From NCBI GenBank assembly GCA_026182355.1, contig JAPFBL010000002.1, forward strand, positions 2,108,001 to 2,172,000: a DNA stretch of 64,000 nt, in the 5' to 3' direction. The DNA is from Hermatobates lingyangjiaoensis. Lineage: Eukaryota > Arthropoda > Insecta > Hemiptera > Hermatobatidae. Below the pieces are notes generated by a model. It was not told the DNA's origin. It searched no databases and saw only the letters and a list, made by a program, of their open reading frames with translations. A program made the translations under genes and the position numbers. Numbering within the stretch: the first letter of the stretch is position 1; the number at the start of each line of letters is the position of its first letter. Shown in pieces: positions 52,401 to 58,400 of this stretch.

Positions 52401-55400
52401 AAAAACCTCACGTTGATGGTTATGTCAAATCTAAAGCTAAGTATGTTTATCTGGTGTCTGTTTTATGTATGATATTCTTTTATATATATGTCTCGCTACT
52501 CATTTTATGTTCCTACTTTCTTTTGGCATTCACTATATTCATATTACTGTGCAAAAGTCAATTCTATTTTATTTGAAGATACCTTCTTAAGTTGGAAATA
52601 GTTATTACTTGGGTTAGTTTGCCATAATTCCAGTATGTTTGTATGTACATATATATTAATTACAACTTCAGACAATGATGTATGCTAATAAATGGTGAAA
52701 TCAATTCCAGGTGATCCTGAGAGTAAAGCTGGAGTAAGACTCAGTGCTATTAATCTTCTGCTGGACCAAAGGGTTTCTGATGTAAACAACCAAGTATCGC
52801 AACCGGTCAGTCAGTCAGTTCAGCATTTTCAAAAACAAGATTTCTGCATAATTTGTAAATTCGGTCTGTTGAGGCAGTGGTGTGGAGATAGGTATAAGCC
52901 AACATGGCCGCTGACGTCCCCTTACCATGGCCGCTTCCTCTCCTCTGTTGCTATTAAACGGGCAAATGCACAAAATCACTTTCATAATTATAGCTATCAT
53001 CCCACTCATGTTAAGAAGGTTATTACAATATCCTTTTCTATTCTTACTTACCTAATTTGTAGTAATCCAAAACTGTTGACTCCGATGGATTACATAAAAC
53101 AATAATATGGAATATAAGTTCCGAAAAAGTGAATAATAATTTATTAGACAAAATACTGACAATAGTAATATGGGAATAAAACATACTTTCGATAATAAAT
53201 TAATAAATAGCAGTAGCAATATAATAACCCAACTGATACTAGATTAGGTTAGGCTGAAGTGGCAGTCCCACAAGGGAACACAGCCAGGCCGAGCGCCGGC
53301 CCCTTGTGATGCCATACAATGAAGATTTCGATTTCATTTCTGCTAAGTACCCCCCAACGATTTAATTAATCAAAAGTCAAGACATAGAGTAGTGAATGGG
53401 GAAAAATTGGCCGTGTTAAAATACAGAAGAGGTCATGAGTCATTTAAAAAGCATCTTTGCAAGTTAAAATTATCACCAGTCATTATGTACATATGTAATG
53501 CGGAGATCCCTTTAGCATCACCTGGATACTTAGTCTATGATTGTCGTCTGAGGGACTCAAATCAAAGACTCTTTTTCAATGACCAGGTTGAACTGAAACT
53601 GGCCTACTAAAAAACCAATAGCTGTACTTGACTAGTCAATATTTAAAGAACTAGTACCGTGAACACCTCCTGATACAGCTTGTTTTTTTGTTAATTTTAA
53701 TTATTTCTTTTATCAGGAACTACATATTTGTATATTATATGTCTGCATTAACCTGGCAGTTGTAGGCTGCTGCAGCAGAGAAAATTTACACAACTCAAGA
53801 GCATGGGTAATTTCTGGTCTGTTTTTTTTCTGCGCATTCTTATGTTGTTCATTTCTAGGTTTATCATTAGTTTCTGGATCATCTAATATTTTCTGAAAAT
53901 GATTTATCTAAAGAAATTTGATTTTTCTTAATATTCTCTGAATTGTTTGATAAAATGTCCTTTGAAAATATAAATTGACCTACTGGACATAACTTTGTTA
54001 GTGTTTTGATGAAAACATCGTAACTCGGCCTAGGAAAGTCATCTAACGGATTAACTTAAGTTCCAGATTTGAGATAAGTCAGTTTATTAGCATGTTCAGC
54101 AAACGCAGACTTAGGCATCACTTACTTGATATCAGGCTCGGTACTCTATTATGAAACGAGTTATGCCGACCGGATTAAAATCTGGACGCTAGAATTTAAC
54201 GTGCACTTTATGGTCGTAAAGTGAGGTATAGATGGTGTGATGTTCAATCTATACGGCATTTTCAGTGCAATTTCTATTTCAATATAGTTTTTGAGGAAGT
54301 AAAATTATAAGTATGTATTTTCTGTAAGTAGTTACATATTCGTTTAACTTAGGATGTTGCGTAACAGTAGCTTGGGAAACAACACTACTTATTAATTTCA
54401 GAATATAATTCAAGATGATGTTTGTTTCCAGCAAATGGAATTCACAGATATGTCAGGTCGTGAACTTCCAGAGTCAAAGGAGTCGTCCGTAGAGTCAGGT
54501 GGTACTACTACTGGAACTCCAACAGCTTCAACGTCTACAGAAAAGGACGCCTCGACCCCGACATCGGTGCAACAGGACAAAGTCAGAGAACTTTTTGACG
54601 AAGTGAGTGGAGTGTTAGCAAACCAAAGCTGTATAGTGGAACTAGTTCCCTGTAACCTCGTTAAACTCATTTTTTTAATTAGTGCAATTATGTTCTATGT
54701 ATTATAGAAACAGTATTTGTTAGTTACTCTTAGTGAGTTCATTGCATGTTTAAATACATTTTTTTAATCAATACCTTATTAAAAACTAGCAAACGTACCC
54801 GTCTTGACGGAATCAAAAATTCTATTATACTTGGTAGTAAACCTAAAATATTAATGTAGTAGTATATCTGCACAGTGTGCAGAATACTATAATTAGAATT
54901 TCATTATTAGAATTAGTTAGAAAATTACCATTATTAGTACAGTGTATTAAACAAATGCCTCCGTATACACTACATTAGCTGTCTTGTCCTTCAGGTTAAT
55001 AAAAGAACAATCAGTTGAAACCTCTGACTATTGAGCAAGTAAACTACAGTTGACCATATGTACAAAAACTTTAAGATTTACGCTAACTTGAATTCCTGCG
55101 TTACATAAAGTCTCCCTTTGCCACTTAGTTAACGTCATTGCGAAATAGACTCTGACGTGGACTTTGCAATCATTTCAACAGATTATTGACAGTGTCTCGG
55201 AATCAATGATATGCGTGGTATACACACAGAATCCAATTTCACATCACAGTCATAATTGTTCCACCTCTATCGGCATATCTGTGAGGAGCACGAACTCAGA
55301 GTACGTGTCGTTGCACAGATTTGATGCCCTCAGTTTTGTTATACATGAAATTTGTTACTAATACTAAAGTGCAGTAATGATTGGTGCTCTACTTTAAGAT

Positions 55401-58400
55401 TTTACTCATGAGCAGGCAGTCCAGGAGAAAATATAATTCAGAAAGTACTAAAAGATTAAACAATTTGGAGGATATAATGCTTCCGTCATAGTAATCAATG
55501 CTCGTTTACTGACTTAATAGTATCTGTGGTCACTCAGAGCTAATTGTAAACCTTGTAGGTCGTAAAGTGAGCGTTGATTTTTCGAGGCTCCACTGAAATT
55601 ATATTAAAATTAGATTGCTATTTCAAAACATTTTTGCGTTGAAGGAAGATCAGGTAGTCTGTACTTTGTTATGAACAGTTTCGATTATACTTTATATGTT
55701 ACTGAACAGTACTCAATTGAAATAAAATCTACTTACATATATATTCACTGCTATACATTTAACATTGTTTGCATAGTTTAGGACATATGTATGTACAGCT
55801 ATATAGCCATAACTTACAACTTCTACTGATTATCAATCGATGTAGAGCCATATTTAAGTTAGGCTGAAATCAATTCCAGGTGATCCTGAGAGTTAAAGCT
55901 GGAGTAAGACTCATGGTGCTGAGTTTATCTTCTGCTGGACCAAAGGGTTTTGCGTGTAAACAGACCAAGTATCGCAACACGGTTCATTTCAAGTCATTCG
56001 AGCATTTTCTCGCAAATTATGTAAATTCGGTTACTAGCTTATGGTTAGGCTGTAGTTACAGTCCCACAAGTTTGGAACACACAGACAGGCCGAGATTTCT
56101 AACCGGATCGTTTCTCTTATGATACAAACTAATGAAGATTGATTCTACAGTGGTGAGTCCTAGCAATGTTATGCCTAAATCATTAGTGTATTTAGAGTAG
56201 GGATCTTTAACGAGTACCTGACATCAGATATAGTCCTCGGGACCGTTTTAGTTGGTTTATTTACAATTAAGTATACTCTTCTCCAGAGGGATCTGACGTT
56301 GCTAACAGATTATTATTTTATTCATATTTCCTTCTCAGCATGAATAAGTTATCGAGGCCGAGGTGAAGTTGTGATCGAATCCCGAAGATCCTATCAGTTT
56401 AAAGGCGAATACGTTAACCACTGAGCTAACTCTGGCACTCTTAACTAGATACTAAACCAGTGAAATTTATGAAACCGTATTAAAAAAAATTATTGAAAAT
56501 ATTTATCAGACTGATTAAAAATTTGGGAAGATAATTTTATTTGGAAATATGAAGACGCACGTAGGTATGAGATGACTAATAAAAATAACTCAAGACATTA
56601 ATTTTGATTTCATTTCTGGCTGAAGTACCCCCCCACCAAAACAACTCCCCCAGGAACGGAATTTAATTAATCCAAATAGTCAGAGACAACATGAGTAAGT
56701 GAATTGAAGAAATATACTTTTGGCCTGAATAAAATACAGAACAGTGTCATGAAGTTCATTCTCAAAATAGCATCTTTGCAAGTTAAAATTATCACCAGTC
56801 ATTATGTACATATGTAATGAGGAGATCCCTTTAGCATCACCTGGATACTTAGTCTATGATTGTCGTCTGAGGGACTCAAAGATTGGCTCATAAGTGACTA
56901 CAATATTCATTACTACTTGAAAGCAATATTTAAAGAGTATACATTTGACGTAACACCTTATGAAATACGTTAGAAAATTATTATTGCAGTACGCATAAGC
57001 AGTATTGTACGCTCTGCATTGTCTGATATCTAAGTTAGAAAGTGAAAATCATGAGACAAGTTGAAAAAGAAAGATCATATAGTGATGTGCTGATTCATAT
57101 ACTTCGCTATCCTGCAGATGCAGCTATTACTTATATTACAGCATAGTCAGTCAATCACTCATTACAATAACTAAGTCTGCTACATATATTTATGTAATTT
57201 GGTTATTGAGGACCGCAGTATGGAGAGGTGGCAATGCCGTTCCGCCTCCGATTCCTGTTAACAAGCAAATGCACATCACTGTATTATTAGTAGTTATCGT
57301 ATCGACTCATATTAGAAAGTCATTTCAGTATGTCTTTCATTGGTTATATCATGCTAGATTAGTCAGAAAAAACTGTAAATCATAAATTGAAATAGAATTA
57401 ACTGACAATGGCATTACAGAGCGACAGAAATTTATGAATTCTATTTAATTCGTTGCTCTTTCTTAGGAGTTGTAGGCTACTGCAGCAGAGAAAATTTACA
57501 TTACTCAAATGCATGGGTAATTTCTGTGTTTTCTTATGTTGTTTATTTCTAGGTTTAACATCAGTTTCTGGATCATCTCATATTTTCAGAAAATGTTTTG
57601 TCTAAAGAAATTTGGCTTCCTTAATATTTCCCTAACTGCAACATAAAATTTCCTTTGAAAAAATCATTTGACCCAAGTGTTTTGATAAAAACATCCTTAC
57701 TGAGCCTAGGAAAGTCATCGACCGATTAACTTTAGTCCTAGATTTGAGATCAGACACTTAATTCGCATATTCAGCGACCACAGGCTTAGATGAACCCACT
57801 AGGCATCAGGCTCCTTACTCGGTTATTGAATTGAGTTATAGCGACCGAAATAAAATCTGTTGTCTTGGACTTAACGTGAACCACATGGCTGTAAAGTGAG
57901 GCGTTCATGGTCCGAGGTTCCACTGCATTTTCAGTGCAATTTCTATTTCAATATAGTTTTGTTGGAAGTAAAAATCATAATATGTATTTTCTGTAAGTAG
58001 TTCCATATTCGTTTAACTGAGATGTGAGGTAACAGTAGCTTGGGAAACAACCCTCACATTAATTTCAGAATATAATTCAAGATGTTGTTTGTTTCCAGCA
58101 AATGGAATTCACAGATATGTCAGGTCGTGAACTTCCAAAGTCGAAGGAGCCTCTCCGTGAAGAGGCAGGTGGTACTAGCTACTTGGCACTCCAACAGCTT
58201 CAACGATCTACAGAAAAGGACGCCTCTGACCCCGATCATTGGTGCATCAGCAGCAACAGGCTTTTTGAAAGTCAGAGAACTCTATTAACGAAGTGAGTGA
58301 AGCCTGTTAGAATCCAACCAAACCTGTTTATTGTGGATTACTAGTATCCCTGTAATCCTCTAATAAAACTCGATTATTCTAATAAAAAAACATTTTAAAT